In this document: piece by piece, positions 34,275 through 43,688 of the stretch
How the letters are laid out: each line of letters starts with the position of its first letter
How positions within the stretch are numbered: position 1 is the stretch's first letter
NCBI RefSeq assembly: GCF_001908025.1
Contig: NZ_MQMG01000009.1
Location: 1 to 64,000, forward strand
Reading direction: 5' to 3'
Source: Geobacillus proteiniphilus
GTDB taxonomy: Bacteria > Bacillota > Bacilli > Bacillales > Anoxybacillaceae
Length of the DNA stretch: 64,000 bases
Notes under the pieces: model-generated
The model's input: only the letters and a program-made list of their open reading frames with translations
The model's database searches: none
What the model was told of the DNA's origin: nothing
Made by a program: the position numbers and the translations under genes

Positions 34275-35507
34275 ATGAACTGGAAACGAAGCGTCCGCGT
34301 TCTTTGGCTGTGCAATTTCATGGTTTCCGCTGGGATGACGATGGTCATTCCGTTCTTGGCGTTGCTTTTATGGGACATGGGGGTGACCGAGCACCGCACC
34401 CTCAGCGTATGGACGGGTTTCGTGTTTTCGATCACATTCCTATCGGCCGCCATCATGGCGCCCATCTGGGGTGTGTTTGCGGACAAGTACGGGCAGCGCG
34501 CCAACCTCATCCGCGCTGGAATCGGCATGGGCCTCATCACCGGCTGCATGGCATTCGCCCATTCGCCAATGGCATTGCTTGCGCTCCGGTTTCTGGTGGG
34601 CTTTTTCTCTGGGTTTATTACGGTGTCGTTTTCGTATTTGGCTCGCGTCGTTCCGAAAGAACATAGCGGCGAGGCGCTCGGGACGCTGCAAACAGGCGGC
34701 ATCGCCGGCAACATCATCGGGCCGCTCATCGGCGGCGCCTTATCCGACCTGTTCGGCTTCCGCCCGGTGTTTCTCGTGACCGGGCTTTGCATTTTACTGA
34801 CGCTCTTGCCGGTCATTTTTTGGCTCGAAAAAGACCCGGTCGCGCCGCAGACGAAAGAGAATCAAGCGAGTTTCAAAGACGTGTTCGCCCATCGGCCGCT
34901 CATCATCTTATTTATCGCCACTTTTCTCGTGCAAATCGCGATTCTTGGCGTCAACTCGATGATGACGATTTTTGTCCAATCACTGATCGGCAACACTAGC
35001 AATCTCGCCTTGCTATCGGGGCTTGCCTCCTCCATCACAGGGATTGCGACGATCATCGGAGCGCCGTATTTAGGGAAGCTCGGCGACCGGATCGGGCAAG
35101 CGAAAATGCTGCCGATTTTGCTTGTGCTGTCCGGCCTGTTCGCCTTGCCGCAAGTATGGACGGACAACATTTATGAGCTGTACGTGTGGCGCTTTTTGCA
35201 AGGGCTTGTTGTCGGCGGCGTATGGCCGTCTATTCAAGCGCTCATCAACGTAAACAGCCCGCGCCGCATTCAAGGGCGGGTGTTCGGCGTCACGGCAAGC
35301 AGCCGCTTCCTCGGCAACTTGACTGGCCCGACCGCCGCAGGCGCGATCGCAGGGGCCTTTTCCATTTCTTCGATTTTCACCTTGTCAGGATTGCTTCTGA
35401 TCGCCACCGGCGCATTGGTCGGGTATGCGACGCATGACCGTGCATGGCGCGAGGAAATGAAAGAGAAGATCGCCGCTTGGACGCATCGTCTCCATAGTCG
35501 GCACTGA
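34275..35507 (+). CDS. MFS multidrug-type efflux transporter
   Basis: 410 aa with twelve hydrophobic segments in two halves. It has the MFS motif A loop after helix 2 (GVFADKYGQRANLI) and its counterpart in the second half (GKLGDRIGQAKML). The helix-5 region SGEALGTLQTGGIAGNIIGPLIGG (split over about 140-163) resembles motif C of drug:H+ antiporters. ATG after GGAGATGACCTCCC. Substrate unknown; the closest style is MdtG/YfmO-type exporters. Ends before a bidirectional terminator. Confidence 0.88.
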   Translation: MNWKRSVRVLWLCNFMVSAGMTMVIPFLALLLWDMGVTEHRTLSVWTGFVFSITFLSAAIMAPIWGVFADKYGQRANLIRAGIGMGLITGCMAFAHSPMALLALRFLVGFFSGFITVSFSYLARVVPKEHSGEALGTLQTGGIAGNIIGPLIGGALSDLFGFRPVFLVTGLCILLTLLPVIFWLEKDPVAPQTKENQASFKDVFAHRPLIILFIATFLVQIAILGVNSMMTIFVQSLIGNTSNLALLSGLASSITGIATIIGAPYLGKLGDRIGQAKMLPILLVLSGLFALPQVWTDNIYELYVWRFLQGLVVGGVWPSIQALINVNSPRRIQGRVFGVTASSRFLGNLTGPTAAGAIAGAFSISSIFTLSGLLLIATGALVGYATHDRAWREEMKEKIAAWTHRLHSRH

Positions 35508-35544
35508 CAACCACAGCGGCAAGATGCGCGGCAGAAAAAACGAG

Positions 35545-35580
35545 ACGGCCCGAAGAACCATTCCTTTCGGGCCGTTTCCT
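35545..35580. terminator. Bidirectional terminator between convergent genes
   Basis: ACGGCCCGAA-11 nt-TTCGGGCCGT. It separates the MFS gene (plus) from the P1-peptidase gene (minus, ends 35590). Confidence 0.8.
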
Positions 35581-35589
35581 CTCATCGTT

Positions 35590-36645
35590 TCATTTCTCCG
35601 TCCATTTGATCCATCGAAGCAACGAATACGGAATCGCTTCCCCGACGCGTCCGTTCCGTCCGGTCGTCGTCTCCGCCGTCGTCAGCGCGTTCCAAATCGC
35701 TTCTTCGGTTGCCTCGATCGCGGCTTGAAACAATTCATTCATGAGCGGCGCATCATCGCGGACAAGCGGAGGGAGCGGTTGGTGGGAAGAATCAGAGAAA
35801 TGCGGAATCGTATAAGCATTGGAAAACGTGATGACAATATCACCGCTCCCATGATGGACATGGCTTCCCGTCCGCGCCAGCCCAACCGCCGCCCGCTTCG
35901 CCAGCCGCTTCAACTGCCGCGCATCAAGCGGCGCATCGGTCGCCACGATCATCATAATCGAACCAGCCGGCACATCCCGTTCATCAAACGACGGCGGCAC
36001 ATACGGCACCAACCGCAACTCCTCGCGCCGTCCAAAGTTGCTCACCACCAACGCCCCGACTGTATACATCCCGCCCGCGATCCGCGACGAGCTGCCAATG
36101 CCCCCTTTCCAGCCGAAGCACATCATCCCCGTTCCTGCGCCGACCGCCCCTTCTTCCATATCGACGCGCGCCTCGGCAATCGCCTGTTTCGCATGCTCCT
36201 TCGTCACCGAAAGCGCCCGCGCCGTATTCAAATAGCTGTCATTGCATTCACCGACGACAATGTTGACCGACCCGGTCGTATCTCCGATCTCCGGCGTCAT
36301 CGCAAGCATATGCTCGAGCGTCCCTTGCCAAACCGCCCCGACGCTGAACGTATTGGTCAGCATAATCGGCGATTCGATCGTGCCCAGCTCCTCGACTTGC
36401 ACCAACCCGGCCGTTTTCCCAAAACCGTTCAAAACAAAACAAGCCGCGGGCACCTTCTCCAAAAACCAATTGCCCCCATGCGGCAACACCGCCGTCACCC
36501 CGGTGCGGATCACCGTCCGCTCATCAATATCTTCCCGAATCGTCACATGACCGACCCGCACACCAGGCACATCGGTGATATGATTGCGCTCCCCTGTCGG
36601 AAGCGTGCCGATGGAAAAACCAAGATCGCGAAGTTTAGAGCGCAT
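35590..36645 (-). CDS. P1-family peptidase (DmpA-like, self-processing aminopeptidase)
   Basis: 351 aa. Family signatures in order: NHITDVPGVRVGHVT (21-35), the NG-rich region VLNGFGKTAGLVQVEELG (71-88), TNTFSVGAVW and GSSSR (184-188), where Ser is the Ntn-hydrolase nucleophile exposed by autocleavage in DmpA (D-/L-aminopeptidase, beta-aminopeptidases). Start ATG with CGGAGG upstream. Monocistronic. A long antisense open frame over it is a GC-skew shadow. The natural substrate is unknown. Confidence 0.88.
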   Translation of the reverse strand: MRSKLRDLGFSIGTLPTGERNHITDVPGVRVGHVTIREDIDERTVIRTGVTAVLPHGGNWFLEKVPAACFVLNGFGKTAGLVQVEELGTIESPIMLTNTFSVGAVWQGTLEHMLAMTPEIGDTTGSVNIVVGECNDSYLNTARALSVTKEHAKQAIAEARVDMEEGAVGAGTGMMCFGWKGGIGSSSRIAGGMYTVGALVVSNFGRREELRLVPYVPPSFDERDVPAGSIMMIVATDAPLDARQLKRLAKRAAVGLARTGSHVHHGSGDIVITFSNAYTIPHFSDSSHQPLPPLVRDDAPLMNELFQAAIEATEEAIWNALTTAETTTGRNGRVGEAIPYSLLRWIKWTEK

Positions 36646-36717
36646 TGCAACCTCCGTTTACTTCCGAATGATGTGAAGCCAACTGATGGAAACAACTCCA
36701 AACGAACCAAAAGCTTG

Positions 36718-36775
36718 AACATTGAACGCTCTCCCACCTACGCTCACGCGTGGAAGTGGGGGGGCTTCTCGGCGC
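36718..36775 (-). mobile_element. Orphan IS605-type right end
   Basis: The minus strand reads CCCCCACTTCCACGCGTGAG, then CGTAGGTGGGAGAGCGTTCAA, the same end text as at 24843-24900. No coding part remains. It lies about 130 bases past the trailer end of CRISPR array 1. The other bases between 36646 and 36903 show nothing else. Confidence 0.55.
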
Positions 36776-36903
36776 GAGATGATAAATTCCCAAATATTTT
36801 TTCCATATCTTTGTTGAATCGACATCATCATTTTTTTGGTTTGGCTGCAACCCAACCAGTCTTGTACCTACTCATCCGGTTCGAATGATTCTGTTATTTC
36901 GAA

Positions 36904-37064
36904 GTTTCAATGCCTCATAGATACGATAAAAACTTGTGCACGGCGTTTCTCCTCTCTCATGAAACGCTCAGTTTCAATCCCTCATAGGTACGATAAAACC
37001 TGGGATGTTTTGTTTGTGATTCTCGTGTATGATTTGTTTCAATCCCTCATAGGTATGATAAAAC
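36904..37064 (-). CRISPR. CRISPR array 1: three repeats, two spacers
   Basis: Repeats at 36904-36933, 36971-36999 and 37036-37064. Plus-strand text starts GTTTCAATCCCTCATAGG and ends GATAAAAC. Spacers are 36934-36970 (37 bases) and 37000-37035 (36 bases). The repeat at 36904 is the most divergent (two changes), so it is the trailer end; the leader with a promoter lies on the right, and transcription is on the minus strand. The repeat matches the Geobacillus type I-B form and array 2 at 44436-44531. Confidence 0.9.
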
Positions 37065-37113
37065 CCCCAAAAAATGCTTGATATATCAAGATTTTTCCTC
37101 CAAGACTATTTTC

Positions 37114-37143
37114 AGAATATCATACTCCGAAAAATTCTGCCAA
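37114..37143 (-). promoter_or_regulatory. Leader promoter of CRISPR array 1
   Basis: -35 TTGGCA (37143-37138), 18-base spacer, -10 TATTCT (37119-37114), about 50 bases before the first repeat. The leader sequence is recognisably the same as that of array 2, including CTTGATATATC next to the repeat. Confidence 0.65.
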
Positions 37144-37186
37144 TAATCCTCATCCTCGATGGCTGTAAGCTTCAAGCGCATAAAAA

Positions 37187-37237
37187 GATTGTCGTCAATC
37201 CCTTGGGATTTTTGCACGATTGGGGGTCGACGACAAT
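37187..37237 (-). repeat. Palindromic element, copy 2 (terminator-like after cas3)
   Basis: Minus strand: ATTGTCGTCGACCCCC...GGGATTGACGACAATC followed by TTTTTATG. It lies 23 bases after the cas3 stop and just upstream of the array 1 leader, so it may end the cas transcript. Related to the copies at 21589 and 44651. Confidence 0.6.
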
Positions 37238-37259
37238 TAAACAGTTATCAATCGCTCTT

Positions 37260-39656
37260 CTAATATAAATAAGCCTCTTTAAAACCGGTCTGCACATCAT
37301 AAAATGCATCCACCTGATCGGGAGACACCCAAAGGAAATTCGCTTTGACACCTCCACGCGCCGCAAACTCCGCTAGCTGGCTGTCCACCAACCGATTGAC
37401 CCTTACTTGAACCATATATTGGCTCATCGTTGTTGTTATCCGACGGAGAACAGCTCTCTTTTCGTAAAAAGACATATTTGTCGCCATCATAACACGCTCA
37501 TACTCATCGGCTAACTCGGTTGCCTCTTCTGTCAATTCAATAAACACATCAGCCACTCCGTCCGTCTCAATCAACTGAAATTCATTGAGTTTTTCCAAAT
37601 TAAGCCGACAAATCGCTTCATTCCATAGATCGCGTGAGATATCCATGGGAAGATGTTTTGCTAAATTCTGATAGTAGTCAAACAACAAACGTGGAAAGAG
37701 CGGTTCAGGCACTTCTTGATACATTTCCAACAGTTTTTTTGTCCAATTGAGATGATGGGAGCCATATATATATTGTGCATCCTCTTCAAGCCGCATCACA
37801 TACACTGGGCAAAGTTCCCCTTTCTTTCCATGGCGATTCACCCTGCCCGCCGTTTGGATAATCGATTCTAATGGAGCGAGATCGCGATATCCAATGTCAA
37901 AGTCCAGATCGACCCCTGCCTCAATCGCTTGGGTAGAGACTAAAATCACAGGATTTCCTTTCGAATCAGCCAATCGCTCCCGCACTGCCTCGATTACTTG
38001 GCTTCGTTGCCAAGGAACGATATTAGTCGACAAATAGAAAATTTCCACATTCCGCAATACCCCTTCCGACTGAGCCTTTTTCAGCAATTGGTAAATCTCC
38101 TTGCTTCTACGAATGGTATTCATTACAACCAATGCGGATTGATGCGGCTGCCGAGTATCAAGAAACAAGCTGAAAAAATCTTCAGCGTTTCTCTTACGCT
38201 CGATCCTGGAAATGAGCTGGGTGCGAGTGAAGCTAGCGAAGTACTCTCTATGGCTAGGCAATAGTTCTATAGGCTTGCAGAACGATTGACCAAGCAATCG
38301 ATCCCCCAGCTCCAACAATTTCGGCTGAGTGGCAGTCATTAAGATGAATCTGGTTCCATAGTACTCCGCCATTTTCCGCAATACAGCTCCTATCAGCGGC
38401 ATATATTTTTCTGGAAGTGTTTGTACCTCATCGAGGATCACAATGCTTCCAGCCAGCTTATGAAATTTCCTGAGCGGACTGTTCCGATTGGTAAAGATCG
38501 AATGGCACAGCTGGACGAACGTTGTCAATACGACATCGGCTTCCCATGCCTCCGTTAGTAACAAACGTTGGTCTAGCGGTAGCTCTTCCCCCTCTTCAGT
38601 AGAGAAGCTCAAGTCTGCGAGGCGATGGTGTGCAAGTACTTGTGCGTTCTTGCCGAACACCGCCTCATAATCTCGTCGGCTCTGCTCAATAATATTGATG
38701 AAAGGAATTGCGGTGATAATCCGTGGAACGTATCCTTCCAATTCAGCAATCCGTTGCTGCAGGTAAAGGGCGCATTCCAATGACGCAAGGGTTTTGCCGA
38801 TCCCCGTAGGAGCAGTAATGGTAAAAAATTTCTCCTTTCGGATTTGCTCATCTTCTAGTCCCTTTAAGACCGACATCATCTGTTGGCTTGCTCTCTTCCT
38901 TCGCTCTGTCATGGGAGAAGCCGTCTCTCCCACATGCTTGACACGGATATAATCCGTCACCCTTGTTGCGGAAACCGTCTTAACAGCAGAGGGCAACACA
39001 CCTCCAGAATCTAATTTATCCGAATCAATGAGCAAGGAAAAGAAGTAATTCAAGGCAAAGAACCAATAATCTCTCCGTAATCTTCCTTTCATATGCTGCG
39101 GCATATGCAGGAAATGGCGGGTATCAGAACGCCATCGACCGAAATCGACGTGTTGAGGCAGCTGGAGGAAGTCGACATTCTCCTGCAGTCCAAGGTCTTT
39201 TAAAATGCAATGCCATTTTTGCTTGATGTTTACGTACTGTTGTTCCAATACCGTCCAGAGCTCATCTGAAAACAATCCCTTTAAGGTAAGGCTTCCATGG
39301 TGGAAACGAACGCAAAGGTAGGCGATAAACGCCCAAACGTGCTTCTCAAGAGATGGAATATGATCCAAACACTGTTCCGCAAGGGCTCTTGCGAAACAAG
39401 CGGAAATGTGAGCGTGACTGCTCAGCTGTGACGTTTTCCCTTCCATGAGATGGGACTGAAAATAGTCCGTGTACTTGCCAATGTCATGCAAAAACATGAT
39501 AATTTTCGCTAAAACTCTCACATCCCTATTTTCCAGACTTGGGAACATTACCGTCGGCGGAATAAATTGTTGTCCATTTTGAGCAACAGTATGAAGATGT
39601 TCAGCCAATAGATGTCGCATTTCACTCGTGCGATCATAGTGAGCATAATACTTCAT
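37260..39656 (-). CDS. cas3: CRISPR-associated helicase-nuclease Cas3 (HD plus DExH)
   Basis: 798 aa from the ATG at 39656 (MKYYAHYDRTSEMRHLL), chosen for GGAGGGAGGAAA upstream. N-terminal HD nuclease with His-Asp in FLHDIGKYTDYFQ (about 55-67) and the second His in SSHAHIS. SF2 helicase: Walker A APTGIGKTLAS, DEVQ box (VILDEVQTLP), motif III TATQP, motif VI QTAGRVNRHG. It degrades the DNA strand displaced by Cascade. Last gene of cas6-8b-7-5-3. All motifs are intact, so interference should be possible. Confidence 0.95.
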   Translation of the reverse strand: MKYYAHYDRTSEMRHLLAEHLHTVAQNGQQFIPPTVMFPSLENRDVRVLAKIIMFLHDIGKYTDYFQSHLMEGKTSQLSSHAHISACFARALAEQCLDHIPSLEKHVWAFIAYLCVRFHHGSLTLKGLFSDELWTVLEQQYVNIKQKWHCILKDLGLQENVDFLQLPQHVDFGRWRSDTRHFLHMPQHMKGRLRRDYWFFALNYFFSLLIDSDKLDSGGVLPSAVKTVSATRVTDYIRVKHVGETASPMTERRKRASQQMMSVLKGLEDEQIRKEKFFTITAPTGIGKTLASLECALYLQQRIAELEGYVPRIITAIPFINIIEQSRRDYEAVFGKNAQVLAHHRLADLSFSTEEGEELPLDQRLLLTEAWEADVVLTTFVQLCHSIFTNRNSPLRKFHKLAGSIVILDEVQTLPEKYMPLIGAVLRKMAEYYGTRFILMTATQPKLLELGDRLLGQSFCKPIELLPSHREYFASFTRTQLISRIERKRNAEDFFSLFLDTRQPHQSALVVMNTIRRSKEIYQLLKKAQSEGVLRNVEIFYLSTNIVPWQRSQVIEAVRERLADSKGNPVILVSTQAIEAGVDLDFDIGYRDLAPLESIIQTAGRVNRHGKKGELCPVYVMRLEEDAQYIYGSHHLNWTKKLLEMYQEVPEPLFPRLLFDYYQNLAKHLPMDISRDLWNEAICRLNLEKLNEFQLIETDGVADVFIELTEEATELADEYERVMMATNMSFYEKRAVLRRITTTMSQYMVQVRVNRLVDSQLAEFAARGGVKANFLWVSPDQVDAFYDVQTGFKEAYLY

Positions 39657-39750
39657 CCAAATTTCCTCCCTCCCAATCCCCCGACGATGTTTCATCTAAT
39701 TCTTCGATAAGCAAGACCGGAACGCAGTAAGGCGTCTCCGGTCCTTAAAG

Positions 39751-40515
39751 TCACTGCATCCAGACAATATTGCACCCGTTGCTCAAAGCAACATAAGTGT
39801 CGACGTCCGCGTACACAGGAGAATCGGTCATGTTAATAATCACACTCGCTTTGCCCCGGGGCGTTAAGCGACGATCTTTGTCGAATTCCAGCGGCAAGTC
39901 CTCTTTCACCAATCGGTAAGAACCTTCCGACGCAGGCGGCAAGTCCACCATCTTCACGGAACGTACAGGCAATACAGATGATATCGCCACCGAGTTCCCT
40001 TCGCTTCTTTCCTCTCCCTCCCAAACGCCCCCATACTGCATCCACCCTAAGTTGTAGGCAGTGCCCAGCCCTAAGGAGATTCCTAAACTACCATAGCCTC
40101 CTAATGAAGAAACAAACATAAGCTCTTCCAATCGTTTCATAACCTTCGGGTTGCGGTGGGAGATGTACACTCGATAGTCTAGGTGCCCGTTACGAATGTC
40201 TTGAGGCAAAACCAACTCCGTCGCCGTCTGACTATGGTTTTCTTGGGACCCGTTGCAGTCATCCCATTTTTTCACCATCAACAAATTCAGTTTCTGAATA
40301 ATTTTCTTGATCGGCGCATGGTTGGACACAGCAATCCGACACTCGTCCAAAGAAAAGTCTTCATAATAAGAGTCTCTCTCATATCCTAACAGCCCTGCCA
40401 AAATTCCGATGATCGTCGTGCGTGGCGGGACTGAATAAGACAATGCCGAGGAGTTGGAATAGTAACGTCGAAAATGAGCCATTTTGCCGCAGAGTCGAAG
40501 TTCCAACACTTGCAC
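39751..40515 (-). CDS. cas5: Cas5 subunit of type I-B Cascade
   Basis: About 254 aa from a GTG at 40515 (VQVLELRLCGKMAHFRRYY), with GGAGG 9 bases upstream at the end of cas7. The RAMP-type N terminus followed by the Cas5 signature SYSVPPRTTIIGILAGLLG and a Gly-rich loop (SLGGYGSLGISLGLG) identifies Cas5 (Cas5h/b), which caps the 5' handle of the crRNA. The GTG at 40521 overlaps the cas7 stop and is the alternative start. Confidence 0.88.
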   Translation of the reverse strand: MQVLELRLCGKMAHFRRYYSNSSALSYSVPPRTTIIGILAGLLGYERDSYYEDFSLDECRIAVSNHAPIKKIIQKLNLLMVKKWDDCNGSQENHSQTATELVLPQDIRNGHLDYRVYISHRNPKVMKRLEELMFVSSLGGYGSLGISLGLGTAYNLGWMQYGGVWEGEERSEGNSVAISSVLPVRSVKMVDLPPASEGSYRLVKEDLPLEFDKDRRLTPRGKASVIINMTDSPVYADVDTYVALSNGCNIVWMQ

Positions 40516-40517
40516 AC

Positions 40518-41582
40518 TCACAAACCTCCAGATACAGTCAATCGCTCCCACAAATCGACCGATTCGAAATCAGGCATCCCAGTCAGCGATTCTCCATCCA
40601 CGAAAGGATGAACCCACCCAATGACACGTTCTACATATTCTTTTTGCTTCATCTCTCTTAGAACTGATGCGAGGGTCGCAAAATCAACACGTATATCGGA
40701 AAGACGGCGAATTGGCCTGTCTTCATCCAACTCGACTCGCAAGAAACGACGCAAGTCACCTAAATATCCATCAAATGTTGGGGAGTACACGACTTCCAAG
40801 TAGCAAAGGGGGGTTTGCCCTTGCTTACTGTCTGTCTGGTTTGCCATCATTCCTTGCACCAGTGCTTTGCGGAAAATCTCACGATCCTGTTCACTCATTC
40901 CGGTTCGTTGGGCGTTAAACTTGTTGATCGTGCCGTAATGGGCGACACAAGCATAGTGCACCTTATACTTTTTCCCGAAAGTAGAACTGTCATCGTTCAT
41001 GATCGTCGTAATCGTATTGGATTTCACCAGCTCAACCGGGTGGAGTGAATATCCCCAAGTAATCTGCACTGGTCCCGTATAAGTGCGAGACACGTTTTCC
41101 ACCGCCATAGCACTTCCAAACATCCGAATATCAATAAGCGAGCGTTTGATGATTTCGGTGAGAAAGAGATTATGGAAATCGGTTAATACCTGTTTTTTCT
41201 TCTTATCCCCCTTCACTTTGTTATACAAGGCAAGGATATCATCGCCATCCGATTCTACTAGTTCATTCCAAGCCTTAGCGATCAATGGCTGTTCGGCAAG
41301 CAAATTACGAAATCGCTCCGTGTCCCGCATCCACTGCTCTCGGATATGCTCAAACATTTGTGAAACCGGCACTTTCCGATCAGCCAACGTGTCCACAAAA
41401 ATGGGAAACCCCTTTTGTTTGAGGAAATCGCGACAATCCCGTTTACGGCGCGCATCGCTGACCAGGAGTGTAGATGTCTCATAATCCATGCGCGGCTTAT
41501 TCTCTTGATCCGGATCTCCGTTTGGATTTGTCATGACTGCTTCAAAGAGAAACAGAAAATCGCTATTTTGCCGAATAACCAT
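40518..41582 (-). CDS. cas7: Cas7 backbone subunit of type I-B Cascade (Csh2-like)
   Basis: 354 aa from the ATG at 41582 (MVIRQNSDFLFLFEAVMTNP, then NGDPDQENKPRMD). The NPNGDP...PR motif with VSDARRKRDCRDFL is the hallmark of Csh2/Cas7 proteins that coat the crRNA spacer. Starts 22 bases after the cas8 stop; an in-frame ATG at 41654 lies inside cas8 and is unlikely. Confidence 0.9.
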   Translation of the reverse strand: MVIRQNSDFLFLFEAVMTNPNGDPDQENKPRMDYETSTLLVSDARRKRDCRDFLKQKGFPIFVDTLADRKVPVSQMFEHIREQWMRDTERFRNLLAEQPLIAKAWNELVESDGDDILALYNKVKGDKKKKQVLTDFHNLFLTEIIKRSLIDIRMFGSAMAVENVSRTYTGPVQITWGYSLHPVELVKSNTITTIMNDDSSTFGKKYKVHYACVAHYGTINKFNAQRTGMSEQDREIFRKALVQGMMANQTDSKQGQTPLCYLEVVYSPTFDGYLGDLRRFLRVELDEDRPIRRLSDIRVDFATLASVLREMKQKEYVERVIGWVHPFVDGESLTGMPDFESVDLWERLTVSGGL

Positions 41583-41604
41583 CAAACTACAACCCCTTTC
41601 CTTA

Positions 41605-43671
41605 TCATGGTAATTGTGCAATAGCAGGGTCAGCACCAGATTCCGTTGGATCACCGTCCTGCTTCCGCCCTTTATTATGACTAGCTAAAGCTCCCACCTG
41701 ATAAGCGTATCCAGACATGATATAAAAGACATTGGCATGATCGCTCAATGGCCATTCTCTTTCCTTCAATATCCCGCAATGCCGATGAAACCCTTCAATG
41801 AGCGTTTCACTGTATCGGTCAAACGCATCGTACTGGCGCAACTTATCCAACACATCATAGTACAAGCGATATACTTCCGATGCGGACATCCCTTGAAAAT
41901 GAATCTTTTTGAGCACGGGTTTCGTTTTGTGACCTTTTTTATACTGTTCAACCCCCACACGGTGAATCATGCACCCAAGGTAAAATAAAGCTTTCGCTTC
42001 TGAACTGAACCCTTGGCGGTCAAGAAACTGTTCAACCGCCTCCACGGAGTCATATAATTGCATGTCCTGCTCCTCCGTTCCGAATGATGGCGTAAAAACA
42101 GGTCTGTCCAATATAGCTAACTGCTGAAAAACTTGAATCAAAGCCAAGTACTGCATAGCCATGCGTTGGATAAAAAAATCCACCTTGTCTGGATGATACT
42201 CGTCCAACCCCATGTTGCGATAGTTATCAATCTTTTCTTTGGATAATTGCAATATCCCTTTATCCAAGGCTTCAGAGGCGTAGTCAAACAAAGTTTCCGA
42301 ACGGATGCGATAACCGGAGAACAAGGCTTTGTAAAGCGACAAAACACGACCTACATTCACCTGCTCCCCCTTTTTCGTTTCACGAATCGGCACCATACGG
42401 TATATGTTTCCAAGCGACATCCCTTGCAGAAATGGCTTTAGCTGTCCACTTGCTTGTCTGATCGTCTTCATAATCTGCATGAATCTCAAAGCAGGAACAT
42501 CTTCGATTGTTTCCAACACAGTGAAAGAAGTGCCATCTGTCCGATAAACAATAATGTGAATAGTAAAGTAGGGATGTTGCATCCACTCTGCATCCGCCTC
42601 GACCATTTCCAGCCATTCTCCCGCCTCTTTACATTGAAATGCAAAATCCAACCGATCCTTGATTCGCCCGATGCTGTCGTAATCAAACGGCTCAAACAGC
42701 CCCTCTGGGAGAAAAAAAGCGCTTTCTCTAGCAATTGAACCTTTAAACCTCTTCTCGATCAGCGCCTCACCATTCACCAAATGTCGATAGCACTCAAGGC
42801 ATATTGCATAGGCATCGTCATAACTGTAACCATCTGTCTTATACCGCGCCGAGTTGATTGTAGTGGTAGTAAATACTTTATTGATGCCAGTTCGGCTAAA
42901 TTTTGTCGTATACTCACTCTTCACTGAAGGCTTCAACTGTTGACAAACATAACACACTCGCTGTTCACTCGAGTGCGAATCTTCCTCCCGCTCTTCTGGC
43001 AACTCCAAATTGTTAATTTTTCTCACCAATTTCCGATAGTCTTCATGCTGAGACAGGACAATCCGCACTCCCTGCTCAAACACAGCTGGGATCACCAACA
43101 CAAACCGGTCTTTCTTATTTTCGTGCTCCAGCATTGCGTGAACAAAAGCTTCATACTTAAACTTTTGGGAGCCAATGCAAATCACTCGATTCTCTTTCTG
43201 CAAGGTGACGGATTTTCCCTCAAGAGAACCCGGGAGTTGAAAGCGGTCCAAGCACACCTTCCCTCTCCCTTTTTTGTTGCCTGTGACAAGCAATTCAGAG
43301 GCTTCCATTTCCTCAATCCATTTTGACAATCGAGAGTCTCCCATATTGTGTTTCTGGAGAGCTAGTCGCAAGTCATTCCATACACTTGTCAAAAGATAAT
43401 GCAATGACTCCACTTCTCTCACAAGATAACTTTGCAATTGGGCTGCATCGTTATTCCCGAAATACCCGTATTCATATAATATGTCTTTGGAAAACGGAAT
43501 CGGGTCTTCAATCCGAATGCTTTGCCTCTCCAAGTCAAACGTCAAAAAAACCGCATACGGTCTCTCTTCTGATTTAATCTTCGTCTTAAGCGATTTTACT
43601 TTCGCCTCAAGAGGGTCATGATCCGCGGGCACTAATGACCCGAGATACGCTGTCAGCTGCGGCAGATTCAC
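41605..43671 (-). CDS. cas8b: Cas8b large subunit of type I-B Cascade (TM1802-like)
   Basis: About 688 aa from a GTG at 43671 (VNLPQLTAYLGSLVPADHDP) with AGGAGG 9 bases upstream, which begins 17 bases after cas6; the in-frame ATG at 43725 overlaps cas6. A Cys pair CYVCQQ near 300 and a second pair CLEC some 50 residues later form a zinc-finger-like site typical of Csh1/TM1802 proteins. The rest is helical. Cas8 recognises the PAM. Family placement is by gene order and the zinc motif. Confidence 0.8.
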   Translation of the reverse strand: MNLPQLTAYLGSLVPADHDPLEAKVKSLKTKIKSEERPYAVFLTFDLERQSIRIEDPIPFSKDILYEYGYFGNNDAAQLQSYLVREVESLHYLLTSVWNDLRLALQKHNMGDSRLSKWIEEMEASELLVTGNKKGRGKVCLDRFQLPGSLEGKSVTLQKENRVICIGSQKFKYEAFVHAMLEHENKKDRFVLVIPAVFEQGVRIVLSQHEDYRKLVRKINNLELPEEREEDSHSSEQRVCYVCQQLKPSVKSEYTTKFSRTGINKVFTTTTINSARYKTDGYSYDDAYAICLECYRHLVNGEALIEKRFKGSIARESAFFLPEGLFEPFDYDSIGRIKDRLDFAFQCKEAGEWLEMVEADAEWMQHPYFTIHIIVYRTDGTSFTVLETIEDVPALRFMQIMKTIRQASGQLKPFLQGMSLGNIYRMVPIRETKKGEQVNVGRVLSLYKALFSGYRIRSETLFDYASEALDKGILQLSKEKIDNYRNMGLDEYHPDKVDFFIQRMAMQYLALIQVFQQLAILDRPVFTPSFGTEEQDMQLYDSVEAVEQFLDRQGFSSEAKALFYLGCMIHRVGVEQYKKGHKTKPVLKKIHFQGMSASEVYRLYYDVLDKLRQYDAFDRYSETLIEGFHRHCGILKEREWPLSDHANVFYIMSGYAYQVGALASHNKGRKQDGDPTESGADPAIAQLP

Positions 43672-43688
43672 GAACAGACACCTCCTGA

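Noticed and set aside
35524-36888. Long plus-strand open frame (454 codons) opposite the P1 peptidase
   Set aside because: It is antisense to a well-conserved gene, rich in Arg/His/Pro as expected from GC-rich codon shadows, and lacks a credible start and domain.
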